From Vibrio maritimus (GTDB taxonomy: Bacteria > Pseudomonadota > Gammaproteobacteria > Enterobacterales > Vibrionaceae): 64,000 nucleotides of DNA. The stretch is taken from contig NZ_CP090439.1 in assembly GCF_021441885.1 (NCBI RefSeq), positions 744,001 through 808,000 on the forward strand, written 5' to 3'. Made by a program: the position numbers and the translations under genes. Of this stretch, positions 1 through 8,991 are shown one piece after another. Under the pieces are notes generated by a model. That model ran no database searches and was not told where the DNA came from. It saw only the letters and a program-made list of their open reading frames with translations. Each line of letters starts with the position of its first letter. The stretch's first letter is position 1.

Positions 1-1840
1 CTGCCTGCTTAGAAACCTGCATCTCGTTAACTTGTTCTAGGTTGTAGTCTTGGAACAGGCCACCAACAAATGGCTGCTCTTTGTACTTAGTCAGATCGAT
101 GATCTCTTTTTGCAGGTAAGTATCATCTTGTGGAATCACCTTATCTTCTGCGCGAGGTTGTGGCAGGTAGATGTTGTCTACGCGGTCAAGCCACATTTGA
201 CGAGCTTCAACCAGGTTTAGCTTGTCAGATAGCTTAGCAAGCAGCTCTGGGTTGGAGGCCTCTAGGTCTTCGTAGTAACGAATCGCGAGTTTGATGTTTT
301 CTACGGCCATGTAGTTAGTGAAGGCGTTGTTATCGATGTGCTCTTTGTACTCATCAGGACCGATAACGTTGCAGATACCCCACATGTTGCGATCTTCTAG
401 CCAATCTAAGCGGCTAGTCCAGAAAGTTGCCGTATCGAACATGATCTCGTAGCCCATGTCGTCCATGAACTTCTGGTCACCGGTGATTTGGTAGTACTGC
501 CATAGCGCGTATGTGATATCACACGTGATGTGCTGCTCGATAAAGCCAGACCAGATCTTAGTCGACTTACCTGTAATGATGTCTACTGCGCCCCATACTG
601 GCGTCACTTCTTCGCCTGTAAGTGCTGATTCCCAAGGGAACTGTGCGCCAATGTAGCCATTGTCTTTTGCTTTCTTGCGCGCACCGCCCAGTGTCTTGAA
701 ACGGTACTCAAGCAGGCTGCGAGCCACCTCAGGCATCGTGTAGATGAAGAACGGCAGCATGAAGACTTCGGTATCCCAGAAAGAGTGCCCCTTATAGCCT
801 TCGCCCGATAGACCCTTCGCACCAATACCAAAGCGAGAATCGTGCATTGGCGTAAAGATATTAAGCTGATACTGCGCAAAGCGAATCGCCAGCTGGTCAA
901 AATCGCTACCATCAATTTGAATGCTCATGCCTGCCCAGCGCTTATCCCACTCAGCAGCACTCTCTTCAAGTAGCTCATCAAAGCTGCGATCTGCATTAGT
1001 CTTAAGGTTTGTCAGAGCGTGGTCACGCAGTGCTTGAAGCTCGTAGCCTTCAACATCAAACTGCTTGTCGCGAGATGTGTGTACGACACCCACTTTTTCA
1101 GTACGGAAGGTGTCACCTGCCTTAAGCTCTTGGTTGATGTTCAGCCATACTTTGCGGCGGTCCATCTGTAGGCCTGGATCGATTTCCGCCTCTTGGCCGT
1201 TTACAAAGTAACGGTGAGACGTTAGGAAAACAAAATCGACCTTACTTTCTGTTGTGTGTTGTAGAAGCTCAATAAAGCGCTTGTCGTAGATACGCTTCTC
1301 ACCTTCGTGGAAGTGTTGAGCGCCAGAGTTAGACAGCTGAGCATCGACACCTGAGCGGATCTCAATCTTTGCATCGCTGTTTAGCGCTTTCACTTCAACA
1401 TCAAACGCCATCAAGTGCAGGTTTGCTTGCGAGAAGAAACGACGGAAGCGCATTTCGAAGCTGTTGCCTTCGTTGTTCGTCCAAGTAAATTCACGCGTCA
1501 ACTCACCATTTTTAACATTAAGGCGGCGAGAGTAGTTACTCACTTCACCCGACTCAAGGTGGAAGCGGCGACCATCGATAAAGATCTCGATAGCACTCAT
1601 GTCGGCTGCATTCGGTAGCTCTGTCACTTCATCAGCATCGAACTTGTTGTATGTACCCGCGACAAACAAGTTGCGAACCTGACCAACGTATTTCTCTTCT
1701 GTTGCACTGCGAGCACCCATGTAGCCGTTACCTTGGCTCATTACGACTTCACATTTACCTTGGAAAGCTGAGTCGAACGCCGTCTCTTCAACGATCCAGT
1801 TTTTTAGTTCGCCTTGACCAGCGTTGTAGTTCATAAACAT
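1..1840 (-). CDS. GH65 family disaccharide phosphorylase (3' end outside window)
   Basis: Glycoside hydrolase family 65 enzymes are inverting phosphorylases that split alpha-linked glucose disaccharides (maltose, trehalose, kojibiose, nigerose) with phosphate to beta-glucose 1-phosphate plus a sugar. Visible are an N-terminal beta-sandwich region, the motif GYKGHSFWDTE, and the acid motif GPDEYKEHIDNNAF with the predicted catalytic Glu near residue 497. The reading frame is open for 613 codons and leaves the window just as the conserved Lys-Gln-Ala motif starts, so roughly 150-200 residues are missing compared with family length. I chose ATG 1840 because a GGGGA lies 9 bases upstream; ATG 1834 is the alternative. 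It is the last visible gene of a sugar ABC operon, 19 bases after the permease. Substrate cannot be decided from sequence. Confidence 0.88.
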   Translation of the reverse strand, partial: MFMNYNAGQGELKNWIVEETAFDSAFQGKCEVVMSQGNGYMGARSATEEKYVGQVRNLFVAGTYNKFDADEVTELPNAADMSAIEIFIDGRRFHLESGEVSNYSRRLNVKNGELTREFTWTNNEGNSFEMRFRRFFSQANLHLMAFDVEVKALNSDAKIEIRSGVDAQLSNSGAQHFHEGEKRIYDKRFIELLQHTTESKVDFVFLTSHRYFVNGQEAEIDPGLQMDRRKVWLNINQELKAGDTFRTEKVGVVHTSRDKQFDVEGYELQALRDHALTNLKTNADRSFDELLEESAAEWDKRWAGMSIQIDGSDFDQLAIRFAQYQLNIFTPMHDSRFGIGAKGLSGEGYKGHSFWDTEVFMLPFFIYTMPEVARSLLEYRFKTLGGARKKAKDNGYIGAQFPWESALTGEEVTPVWGAVDIITGKSTKIWSGFIEQHITCDITYALWQYYQITGDQKFMDDMGYEIMFDTATFWTSRLDWLEDRNMWGICNVIGPDEYKEHIDNNAFTNYMAVENIKLAIRYYEDLEASNPELLAKLSDKLNLVEARQMWLDRVDNIYLPQPRAEDKVIPQDDTYLQKEIIDLTKYKEQPFVGGLFQDYNLEQVNEMQVSKQA

Positions 1841-1859
1841 CTTAAAATATCCCCGAAAA

Positions 1860-3278
1860 TTAACCTTTAACAGCGGAAGAAATATCGTTTCCGACGAAGT
1901 AGCGTTGGAAAACCATAAACACAATAAGTACTGGGATTGTCGACAGGAAAGCGCCTGCCAAGATCAGGTTCCAGTCACCTGCTACGCCATAGGCGTTACG
2001 TAAACTCAATAGACCAACAGGTAAGGTGAAAGCATCAGCTGGGCTGTTGATCACCACAAGTGGCCAGAAGAAATCGTTCCATGCACCTTGGAAACCCAAG
2101 ATGGTTACCGATAAGATGGCCGGCTTGGCGAGAGGCATAAACACCTTCCAAAGAATCACAGCTGGGCTCGCACCATCGACAATGGCCGCCTCTTCCAGCT
2201 CTTTCGGAATGTTCTCGAAGAACTGCTTCATGATAAGAACCTGACCGGATGCCACGACGGCCGTGATCACCGCCCAAGGCGTGTTCAGGAGACCAATGTC
2301 TTTGTAGATCAGGTAGTTCGAAATAAACGTCACCTGCCCCGGAATCATCATGCTGAACAACATGAAAGCGAAAACAGCGCGCGCTCCAGTAAACTTCAGT
2401 CGAGCAAGGGCATAACCCGCAGTACAAGCAAAGAACAGCGTCAGCAGCACCTTACCAATCGCGATAAAGAACGAGTTGATGGTCCAGCTCATGAACAGGC
2501 TCTTGCCGGTGTCCAAGCTCACAGACTCGGTGTATACGCGAACGTAGGACTTAAACACGTAACCAATAAAGCCAGGTGCCGCGTTATCCCATGCCGCTAC
2601 GCGGCCACGACGCTCCATCTTGCTTGGCGCCAGCGTGCTATCGATCAGTACCTGCCCACGTGGCGCTTCGACAGTAAGTGGTAGCGTAGCGATTTCAGGA
2701 CCTGCACCGTCATAACGAATCGAGAATGACCATGTCTGGCTGTGCCCCTGCTTCTCAACTTCGCGGCGGCCGCGCTTTTCGATATAGGTCACGTCTTGAT
2801 TGGTGCTCACCAGTACTGGCTCACTTACCAGCGCGTAGTCAGCAGCAAAGTCAGTCACAATCGCTGCTGCCATGCCCGTACCCGGACGGCGGCGAGGTAC
2901 TTCGACTTTCGGTGTTACCAGCTCTTCGCCCGCTTCCACGGCATAAGTCACGGTGAAGTTAATGTCTGCGCCCGGCGCAAAACCACCGAACATTGGGGCA
3001 TTGTTACCTTGCTTGCCGAGATCATAGGCTGCGCTCCAGTTGCTTGGCTGAACCTGAGCAAAGCTAAACTTAAAAGGCTGCTCGAGTGGGTCATCTTTCA
3101 GACTTGCTAAAAATGCCACCACAAAGGTGCCTAGCATCACGGTTGCGACCAGCAGCAGTGAGCTGTAAACCCAGGCTACCTTTGCCCAGCGGCGACGCGC
3201 CTGAAACTTGGCAATCTGCTCCATCGTTGGCTGGATAGGCGAGCTATCTGTATTGTTCGCGGTGAGTGAATTAGCCAT
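1860..3278 (-). CDS. MalG-like sugar ABC transporter permease with a large periplasmic insert
   Basis: Inner-membrane permease subunit of a carbohydrate ABC importer (MalG side of a MalFG-type pair). The C-terminal half carries the core membrane segments and the EAA loop (EEAAIVDGASPAVILWKVF), which contacts the ATPase. Between the first membrane segment (about residues 35-60) and the second (about 270) lies a hydrophilic stretch of some 200 residues, so the protein is about 472 residues against about 280-300 for usual MalG proteins. ATG 3278 is the preferred start: AGGAG sits 7 bases upstream and it overlaps the stop of the preceding permease gene in ATGGCTAA, implying translational coupling. 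A longer frame to 3299 has no good ribosome site. No ATPase gene is in the window; it may lie further left or be shared. Confidence 0.9.
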   Translation of the reverse strand: MANSLTANNTDSSPIQPTMEQIAKFQARRRWAKVAWVYSSLLLVATVMLGTFVVAFLASLKDDPLEQPFKFSFAQVQPSNWSAAYDLGKQGNNAPMFGGFAPGADINFTVTYAVEAGEELVTPKVEVPRRRPGTGMAAAIVTDFAADYALVSEPVLVSTNQDVTYIEKRGRREVEKQGHSQTWSFSIRYDGAGPEIATLPLTVEAPRGQVLIDSTLAPSKMERRGRVAAWDNAAPGFIGYVFKSYVRVYTESVSLDTGKSLFMSWTINSFFIAIGKVLLTLFFACTAGYALARLKFTGARAVFAFMLFSMMIPGQVTFISNYLIYKDIGLLNTPWAVITAVVASGQVLIMKQFFENIPKELEEAAIVDGASPAVILWKVFMPLAKPAILSVTILGFQGAWNDFFWPLVVINSPADAFTLPVGLLSLRNAYGVAGDWNLILAGAFLSTIPVLIVFMVFQRYFVGNDISSAVKG

Positions 3279-4365
3279 CTGCTTTCTCCTTAACACCAAA
3301 GATTTTCTGCAGATAAACCACTGCCAATGTAATAAATGCCAGTACTAGTGCCGCTGCACTTGCCATGCCGATTTGTGGTGTGCCACCCGGTGGGAATGCG
3401 TTGTGGTATACGTAGTAAGCAAGCGTGATTCGAGACTCCAGTGGTGCTGCCGATCCAAGCAATGCTACCTGGTCAAACATTTGCAGCGTCCCGATGATAG
3501 AGAAAGTCACTACAACAAACGTCACCGGTGCCAACTGCGGAATCGTGATATTCCAATGCTGCTGCCATTTGTTCGCCCCGTCGATGTGTGCCGCTTCATA
3601 CAGCTCACCCGGTATGCCTTGAAGACCAGCGAGGAACAACAACATAAAGGTTGGGATCGTGGTGTAGATGTTCTGAATCACGATAGCCCAAAGCGTGAGT
3701 GGCATAGGACCAACATGGTCACGAGTGTTAAGCCAGTTCACCTCGACCACTTGTTGATTCACTTCAACCCAGCCCATTAAACTAGCAACGAGAGTGGCAA
3801 CACCTGCCACCATGAATGACATGATGGCCCACGCAGGATCAAACCATCCCACAGGTAGCCCTTTCAGGCGGTCTTTGGTCACCAACAAAAACTGAGTCGC
3901 TATCGCCACCAAAGCAAAGCAGCTGATATGCGGGAAGTGGTTAACAAGGTCAGTCACAAACCCATTGAGGTAACCATTTTTTTGGTAGAACCAAATGAAG
4001 ATAAGCGTCACCGCCGCACTCGACAGGATACTTGGCAGATAGAAAGCCGTTCTAAAGAAACTCTTGGCGCGAATTTTAGAATTCACCAAGATAGCTAACC
4101 CAAGCGCAAGCACCGTCTGCACACACGTGACAATCAATGAGAACCAAACGGTATTTGCCAATGACAATAGAAACAGGTCATCGCTCAGTAAGGCGGTAAA
4201 GTTTTTCAGTCCAACCCATACCGCATCGCTAAACAGGTCATAATCAGTAAAACTGAAGTAAACCGTGCGAACGAGCGCGTAAAGGAAGAACACCACAAGA
4301 GTCAGTACAAATGGCCCAGCGAGGAGCCATCCATAGACTTGTTGACGTAAACGTAGAGAATTCAT
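3271..4365 (-). CDS. MalF-like sugar ABC transporter permease
   Basis: Partner permease of the same importer, 364 residues. An N-terminal membrane segment (about 13-35), the region ANTVWFSLIVTCVQTVLALG, and the EAA loop YEAAHIDGANKWQQHW near residue 260 are typical of the MalF/UgpA permease family. A central stretch (about 145-215) holds two additional hydrophobic segments and a polar part not found in the shortest members. The gene lies 12 bases after the binding-protein stop and overlaps the next gene by 8 bases, so it belongs to a single operon with it. Confidence 0.9.
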   Translation of the reverse strand: MNSLRLRQQVYGWLLAGPFVLTLVVFFLYALVRTVYFSFTDYDLFSDAVWVGLKNFTALLSDDLFLLSLANTVWFSLIVTCVQTVLALGLAILVNSKIRAKSFFRTAFYLPSILSSAAVTLIFIWFYQKNGYLNGFVTDLVNHFPHISCFALVAIATQFLLVTKDRLKGLPVGWFDPAWAIMSFMVAGVATLVASLMGWVEVNQQVVEVNWLNTRDHVGPMPLTLWAIVIQNIYTTIPTFMLLFLAGLQGIPGELYEAAHIDGANKWQQHWNITIPQLAPVTFVVVTFSIIGTLQMFDQVALLGSAAPLESRITLAYYVYHNAFPPGGTPQIGMASAAALVLAFITLAVVYLQKIFGVKEKADG

Positions 4366-4377
4366 CGCTCAACTCAC

Positions 4378-5616
4378 CTACTTCGCCGTCATTGCGTTAT
4401 ATTTGTCTTGAGCCATCTTGATCGCTTGCTTTTGCGACATTTGGCCGAGCAGTACAGAGTTAAGCGCCTCGTTGATAGGTGTCATCCACGCGGTGCCATG
4501 CTGTCCAAATGAAAACGGCTCGACATTGCCTTCTAGTGCACCTTTAAACACCTGCTGAGCTAGATTGCTCTCGGCCGTGTTTTGCGAAAAGAACTCGGAT
4601 TTACCCAAAGATTCTCGACTTGGAAGGGCAAGTCCAGAGTCCAATACCCATTCTTGCGCTTCTTGGCTGGTTAGAATTTCAACCGCTTTTTGCGCCGCTT
4701 CGATATTCTTACCGTCGGCGTTGATGCCCCAGGCTACGGTAAACAGTAAGTTACCTCGCTCACCAGACACTGGGTCTTTTGGCATCATCGTCGTGCCGTA
4801 CGGTAGGTTTGGTGCTTTATCACGCAGGTAGCCACTGATCCAGTTACCCTCTAAAGCAATGGCAGTTTCTTCCGTACCAAAACAGCCACCACCCCAGCCT
4901 TGACCTAGGTCAGTGGCAAGAATGCCGACCTCATCTTCAGTCACCAGACCGGTATAAAAGTTAAATGCACGTTCAAAGTTCTCATCAAGAACCGTTTGGC
5001 CTTGCTCATTAAACGGCTTCCAGCCTGTCGCTAACGCAAATGGTGCAAATCGAGCGTAGTCAGGCATCACACACACACCCGAGACTTCGTCGCCCAGTTC
5101 TTGCTTTACCGCCACTAGCTTGTCGCGAAGCTGATCCCAAGAGTCTTCGCTCGTCGGATAATCAACACCGGCATCATCGAAAATGTCTTTGTTATATTGT
5201 AGGGCAATGGTATTGAAGTCTTTGGCAACGCCGTATTGGTCACCTTGAAGAGTAAAAGACGCGTTTAGGCTTGGAATCATGTGCTTAGCAACAGAATTTA
5301 GCTCAGCACTGTTGGCGGCAACTTTTCCCGATTGCACCATGGTGTTTGCGAAAACGACATCAATGTAGAATGCGTCTGGCGCAGTACCTGCAGAAAGGGA
5401 GTTAGTGATAAATTGTGAGAAATCCCCCTCTACCGCTTGGTACTTAACTTCGATGCCTGCCTTGTCAAAGTCATCAGCAAGCACATCGTTTACCAGTTTA
5501 TTGAGAACCACGACATCGTTCCCTCCCCATCCAGCAATAGTGACTTCTGTCTTTTCTGCTGCATGTAAACCAAAACTAGCCGCGATAATCGCAGTCGCTG
5601 TCAGTGTCTTTTTCAT
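4378..5616 (-). CDS. Extracellular sugar-binding protein of ABC importer
   Basis: Periplasmic solute-binding protein of the MalE/UgpB class that delivers the disaccharide to the two permeases. A Sec signal peptide is clear (MKKTLTATAIIAASFGLHA, cut before AEKTEV). The mature part starts with the typical VTIAGWGG strand and has aromatic-rich stretches usual in sugar pockets. Two ATGs are adjacent; the second (5616) is chosen because AGGA is 6 bases upstream, while it almost touches the first. First gene of the operon, with a perfect LacI-type palindrome about 50 bases before its start. The ligand is probably the substrate of the downstream GH65 enzyme. Confidence 0.92.
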   Translation of the reverse strand: MKKTLTATAIIAASFGLHAAEKTEVTIAGWGGNDVVVLNKLVNDVLADDFDKAGIEVKYQAVEGDFSQFITNSLSAGTAPDAFYIDVVFANTMVQSGKVAANSAELNSVAKHMIPSLNASFTLQGDQYGVAKDFNTIALQYNKDIFDDAGVDYPTSEDSWDQLRDKLVAVKQELGDEVSGVCVMPDYARFAPFALATGWKPFNEQGQTVLDENFERAFNFYTGLVTEDEVGILATDLGQGWGGGCFGTEETAIALEGNWISGYLRDKAPNLPYGTTMMPKDPVSGERGNLLFTVAWGINADGKNIEAAQKAVEILTSQEAQEWVLDSGLALPSRESLGKSEFFSQNTAESNLAQQVFKGALEGNVEPFSFGQHGTAWMTPINEALNSVLLGQMSQKQAIKMAQDKYNAMTAK

Positions 5617-5664
5617 CATGCTTCCTGTTCACGTTAAATTGTATACGTGGATTATGCATGAGTT

Positions 5665-5680
5665 ACGTAAGCGCTTACGT
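5665..5680. promoter_or_regulatory. LacI-family operator before sugar operon
   Basis: ACGTAAGCGCTTACGT is a perfect 16-bp palindrome with the central CG step favoured by LacI-family repressors. It lies about 50 bases upstream of the binding-protein start, and a related copy precedes the LacI gene. Inference: repression of the importer and GH65 operon by the neighbouring LacI protein. Confidence 0.75.
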
Positions 5681-5870
5681 TGCATCGATCACATTTTACT
5701 TTGTGATGGATGGTGAGGTTCTTATTTATGCAATGAAGATCATGTTTTCTATAATTTTAGCTATTTCATTGCATACATATTGATGAAATGTATGTTATTG
5801 GCGTGCTAGATGAGCGTGAAAATAGGTGTTTCTTTGAAAGCTAAATGTCAGATACGTAAATTTTAAGTAA

Positions 5871-5900
5871 AAAAAACCGCACGACGAGGTGCGGTTTTTA
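5871..5900 (-). terminator. Intrinsic terminator after LacI gene
   Basis: AAAACCGCAC and GTGCGGTTTT pair around the loop GACGAG (5883-5888), with a U-rich tail in the minus-strand transcript. It lies 18 bases after the LacI stop codon and separates the regulator from the operon it faces. Confidence 0.85.
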
Positions 5901-5917
5901 AATAAGTAGAAAGCAGT

Positions 5918-6895
5918 CTAGCTACTTTCCCCTTTCCTGAGCGTAACTGAGACAACAGAGCCCACCGGCTCTTCACCTAGCATGGCACTTTCCAGCATTT
6001 GCGCGACTTTGTCGGAGATTGCATCGGTATCTTGGACAATGGTGGTCAGTCCTGCAGCGATACCAGGTAGCCCATCGTAACCCACAACAGAAAAGTCTTG
6101 TGGTAGTTGATAGCCTCTATCTTTTAAGGCGGCGATGACGCCCAGCGCAGTTTCATCACATTCACACACGAAGCCTTGATATGATTCAAGCTGCTTCTTA
6201 TCCATGTTCATAAAATGTCGGTAAGCCGCTATTTCACCTAGCGGATCAGCCCCCGTTCTTAGCTCTCGCACTGGTAAGGCGTTACTTGCCATCACAGATA
6301 AGTAACCTTGGTGTCTAAATTGATAGCCATCGCCATAGGTAGTAGGCGTTACAAAGCCTATACCCGTCAGACCGTTATCTACCAGATGCTGAGCAGCCAT
6401 TCGGCCACCATTAAAGTCATCAGGTGCGACCCAAAAAGAGCCCTCCGCCATACCAATACATACGTATGGGATATTGTGCTGCTGGCAGTACTCTATCCTA
6501 GGGTCATTCGCCGTGATGCCTAGCAAGACGGCGCCACCAACTTGTGAGATCTCCAGCTCAGCAAAGCTCGAAGGTAAAAGGTTTAAGCCTGATTTACGCA
6601 ACGCACCAGAGAGCGAGGGCCAAAGCATACCAATATAGCGCGATGCGTAGGCATCATGCGGACCCAAAGAGATGGCAATGGTGTTCTTTCGACTGCCTGT
6701 TAATTCGCGGGCTGAGCTGCTGGGTACATAACCCAACTGCTTACACGCTTCTAAGATTTTCTCTCGAGTCTTTTCAGAAATTCCAGGCTTGTTATTGAGC
6801 GCACGACTCACGGAGGCTATCGACACACCGGCAATTCTTGCTGCTTCATGGATCGTTGCCTTCTTGAGTTTCTCTTCATCTTGTTGAACCTGCAC
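5918..6895 (-). CDS. LacI-family transcriptional repressor of the sugar operon
   Basis: DNA-binding repressor with an N-terminal LacI helix-turn-helix (TIHEAARIAGVSIASVSRAL) and hinge region, followed by a periplasmic-binding-protein-like sensor domain. About 325 residues, normal for the family. GTG 6895 is preferred because GAGG lies 8 bases upstream; GTG 6901 is too close to it. An imperfect copy of the operator found before the binding-protein gene lies immediately upstream (6913-6928), which suggests autoregulation. It is transcribed in the same direction as the importer operon but ends in its own terminator. The inducer is inferred to be the disaccharide or a breakdown product. Confidence 0.9.
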   Translation of the reverse strand: MQVQQDEEKLKKATIHEAARIAGVSIASVSRALNNKPGISEKTREKILEACKQLGYVPSSSARELTGSRKNTIAISLGPHDAYASRYIGMLWPSLSGALRKSGLNLLPSSFAELEISQVGGAVLLGITANDPRIEYCQQHNIPYVCIGMAEGSFWVAPDDFNGGRMAAQHLVDNGLTGIGFVTPTTYGDGYQFRHQGYLSVMASNALPVRELRTGADPLGEIAAYRHFMNMDKKQLESYQGFVCECDETALGVIAALKDRGYQLPQDFSVVGYDGLPGIAAGLTTIVQDTDAISDKVAQMLESAMLGEEPVGSVVSVTLRKGESS

Positions 6896-6912
6896 GGTCA
6901 CACCCTCAAACT

Positions 6913-6928
6913 ACGTAAACACTTACGC
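6913..6928. promoter_or_regulatory. LacI-family operator before LacI gene
   Basis: ACGTAAACACTTACGC differs at three positions from the perfect palindrome at 5665-5680 and keeps both half-site cores (CGTAA/TTACG). It sits directly before the LacI ribosome site, fitting autorepression. Confidence 0.65.
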
Positions 6929-7052
6929 AATAATGGAGCATTTACGTAGTTTAAGCAAATGATTTATGCAGTAATGATAAACAAATCAAATTTAATCAGA
7001 GGCTTGTAGGTGTAAACCGATAACAAGACGTAAACAGCAACAGAGGTTTTCT

Positions 7053-7946
7053 CTATTGCTGACATACAAATTCCTCCAAAAGACTTTGGTAAACCGCGTA
7101 ATCTCGGTCACTGAACACATTGAACACCACGCTATTAAGCTTGTTGGGATTGGCTTTTATCCATTCCACTGTCTCTTGAATCGCAATTGGTGTGGCTTGC
7201 TCAATAGGGTAGCCATACACACCGGTTGAAATTGAGCACAGCGCAAGAGAGTCAATACCTGAAACCTTTTGCGAGATATCCAATACAGAGCGATACGAAG
7301 AGGCAAGCGTCGCTCGGTCGGCTTCTTGCACTATCCCAGAAACCACTGGGCCTACTGTATGTATCACGTAGCGCGCTGGCAGATGATAACCACGGGTGAT
7401 CTTCGCCTGTCCTGCGACTTCATCGTGCCCTTGAATCTCCATAATGGTGTTGCAATCTCTTCGCAACTGAACACCGGCTCGATTATGGATCGCGTTATCA
7501 ATGCACTTATGTCCCGGTTGAAAACACCCGAGCATCTGATGATTGGCAGCATTCACGATGGCATCCACTTCCAACGTCGTAATATCGCCCTTCCATAGGG
7601 CAATCTTGGTGTTGCCAATCGTCAAGAACGGCATGGCCAACAGTGACGCTATTGACGTCATCTCTCGCTGATGTTTTTCTGCCATGAGCAACGTATCAAG
7701 TGCCGCTTCGCCTTTAGGGCTCAGTGCGTTCGGTGCTAATATAGTGATTGCAGCATCAATCCAATGTCGCTGCCGATTAGCATCACAATCTGCAAGTTCC
7801 GGTGCCCTTAAGGCTGCTAACGCAGGCTCAAGCTCGCGCCAAAGCATTTCTATTGCCTCGTTCACCTCTAGCGCCACAGGCATTACTTGATAAAGCGTAT
7901 TAAGCTCTATAGCCGATGCGTAATCTTCTACATTTATCGTTTTCAT
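7053..7946 (-). CDS. Zinc-containing macrodomain protein-ADP-ribose hydrolase
   Basis: Macrodomain enzyme expected to remove ADP-ribose from proteins. A helical N-terminal region (about 1-105) precedes the macrodomain. Visible are the ADP-ribose loop GDIT (about residues 121-124), NAAN (133-136) and the zinc-macro signature GCFQPGHKCIDNAIH, in which one Cys, one His and a second Cys (about 142, 147, 149) are the known metal ligands of Zn-macrodomains. Family members often sit beside a SirTM sirtuin and lipoyl-carrier genes; none is here, so this is a stand-alone copy. ATG 7946 is chosen with GGAG 5 bases upstream over the adjacent GTG. Confidence 0.88.
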   Translation of the reverse strand: MKTINVEDYASAIELNTLYQVMPVALEVNEAIEMLWRELEPALAALRAPELADCDANRQRHWIDAAITILAPNALSPKGEAALDTLLMAEKHQREMTSIASLLAMPFLTIGNTKIALWKGDITTLEVDAIVNAANHQMLGCFQPGHKCIDNAIHNRAGVQLRRDCNTIMEIQGHDEVAGQAKITRGYHLPARYVIHTVGPVVSGIVQEADRATLASSYRSVLDISQKVSGIDSLALCSISTGVYGYPIEQATPIAIQETVEWIKANPNKLNSVVFNVFSDRDYAVYQSLLEEFVCQQ

Positions 7947-7978
7947 CACGGCTCCAACTGAGTATTAACAAATAAAAA

Positions 7979-7999
7979 GGGTCACTGTGAAAGTGACCC
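7979..7999 (-). terminator. Intrinsic terminator after SnoaL-like gene
   Basis: GGGTCACT and AGTGACCC pair around the loop GTGAA; read on the minus strand the stem is followed by TTTTTATTTG. It follows the stop of the SnoaL-like gene by about 22 bases. Confidence 0.85.
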
Positions 8000-8021
8000 T
8001 CCCTGGAACGATTCGGTGTAT

Positions 8022-8879
8022 TTACTGGAAACCAAACTTACCGTTGTCGTTTTTCCATTCAGATTTTGGCGGAATCACTTCGATGGTGTCCCAATGCTCT
8101 ACGATTTTTCCATTGTCGACGCGGAACAAGTCGTAAAATGCCACGTGTTGATTCATGAACTTGCCCTCACTGACGGAAAGAACAAAGTTGCCCTCACCAA
8201 TAATCAAGTGGTTCGCGTCGTAAACCATCGGCATACCCGCTTCAGCCAACGCCTTCATCGCAACGCCTAATCCACTTAAACCGTCGGCAACACCCGTGTT
8301 GTGTTGAATGTAATCAGAATCTTTGTCACCGATGAACATGCCAATCTTCGACATATCGCCCCCCATAAGAATGGTTTTCACAAAGTCCGTGACTAAGGCT
8401 TTGTTGGCGTCGGTTTTATCTAGGTCTGTGATTTCTGTTGCGCCATCAAACTGGGTACGGCCACTTGGGTTGGGCTTGGCCACCTCTTGTAGGTTATCCC
8501 AGTGCTCAACGATTAGACCATCTTCAAAGCGGAAGATGTCAAAGCCAGCTTTAGGGCCAAAGAAATTGTATTCCGTGTGTAGCGCGACATAATCACCGTC
8601 TTGAATAGTGCGAATCACATTCGCCTTCGCGCTGCCTTCGGGAAGCTGCTGTAACACCTCACCAAAGCCTGCCAGTCCATCAGCCACACCCAAGTTATGT
8701 TGCGTGTAATTTTCAGGATTGATATAGCCGATGGCACTTTGATCGCCAGTCTCAATGCTAGAAATGACGGCAACGGCCTTTTCGCGATTGGTCATCTCTT
8801 CTGCGTTTGCAATCGCGGTAACAGATAGGGCTGAAGCGGCTACAGCTGTCGTAGCGAATAGACGAGTAAGCTTGTTCAT
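8022..8879 (-). CDS. Secreted tandem SnoaL-like (NTF2-fold) protein
   Basis: Exported protein of about 285 residues with two copies of a SnoaL-like/NTF2-fold domain. The repeats can be aligned by eye: YTQHNLGVADGLAGFGE with YIQHNTGVADGLSGLG, and FDIFRFEDGLIVEHWD with YDLFRVDNGKIVEHWD. A Sec signal peptide ends at ANA before EEMTNRE. ATG 8879 has GAGG 9 bases upstream; the frame extends 14 codons further but without a ribosome site. The fold serves as a small-ligand pocket or as an enzyme in polyketide and aldehyde chemistry; the function here is unknown. The AraC regulator gene directly upstream on the same strand is a plausible controller. Confidence 0.8.
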   Translation of the reverse strand: MNKLTRLFATTAVAASALSVTAIANAEEMTNREKAVAVISSIETGDQSAIGYINPENYTQHNLGVADGLAGFGEVLQQLPEGSAKANVIRTIQDGDYVALHTEYNFFGPKAGFDIFRFEDGLIVEHWDNLQEVAKPNPSGRTQFDGATEITDLDKTDANKALVTDFVKTILMGGDMSKIGMFIGDKDSDYIQHNTGVADGLSGLGVAMKALAEAGMPMVYDANHLIIGEGNFVLSVSEGKFMNQHVAFYDLFRVDNGKIVEHWDTIEVIPPKSEWKNDNGKFGFQ

Positions 8880-8991
8880 ATTGTTTTCCTCTTGTTGGCT
8901 CGGGAACAATAATAGGAACAAGCTCGATGGAATTCCGTGTAGAAGTGAGTCAGAAAATGGTCAATATCGAACCCAAGACACAGGTTTTCGG

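Noticed and set aside
604..915. Minus-strand frame of about 100 codons inside the GH65 gene
   Set aside because: It lies in another frame of the clear GH65 coding sequence and has no ribosome site or recognisable domain.
2035..2427. 130-codon minus-strand frame inside the permease gene
   Set aside because: Out of frame with a well-supported membrane protein gene; Cys/His-rich composition typical of a shadow frame.
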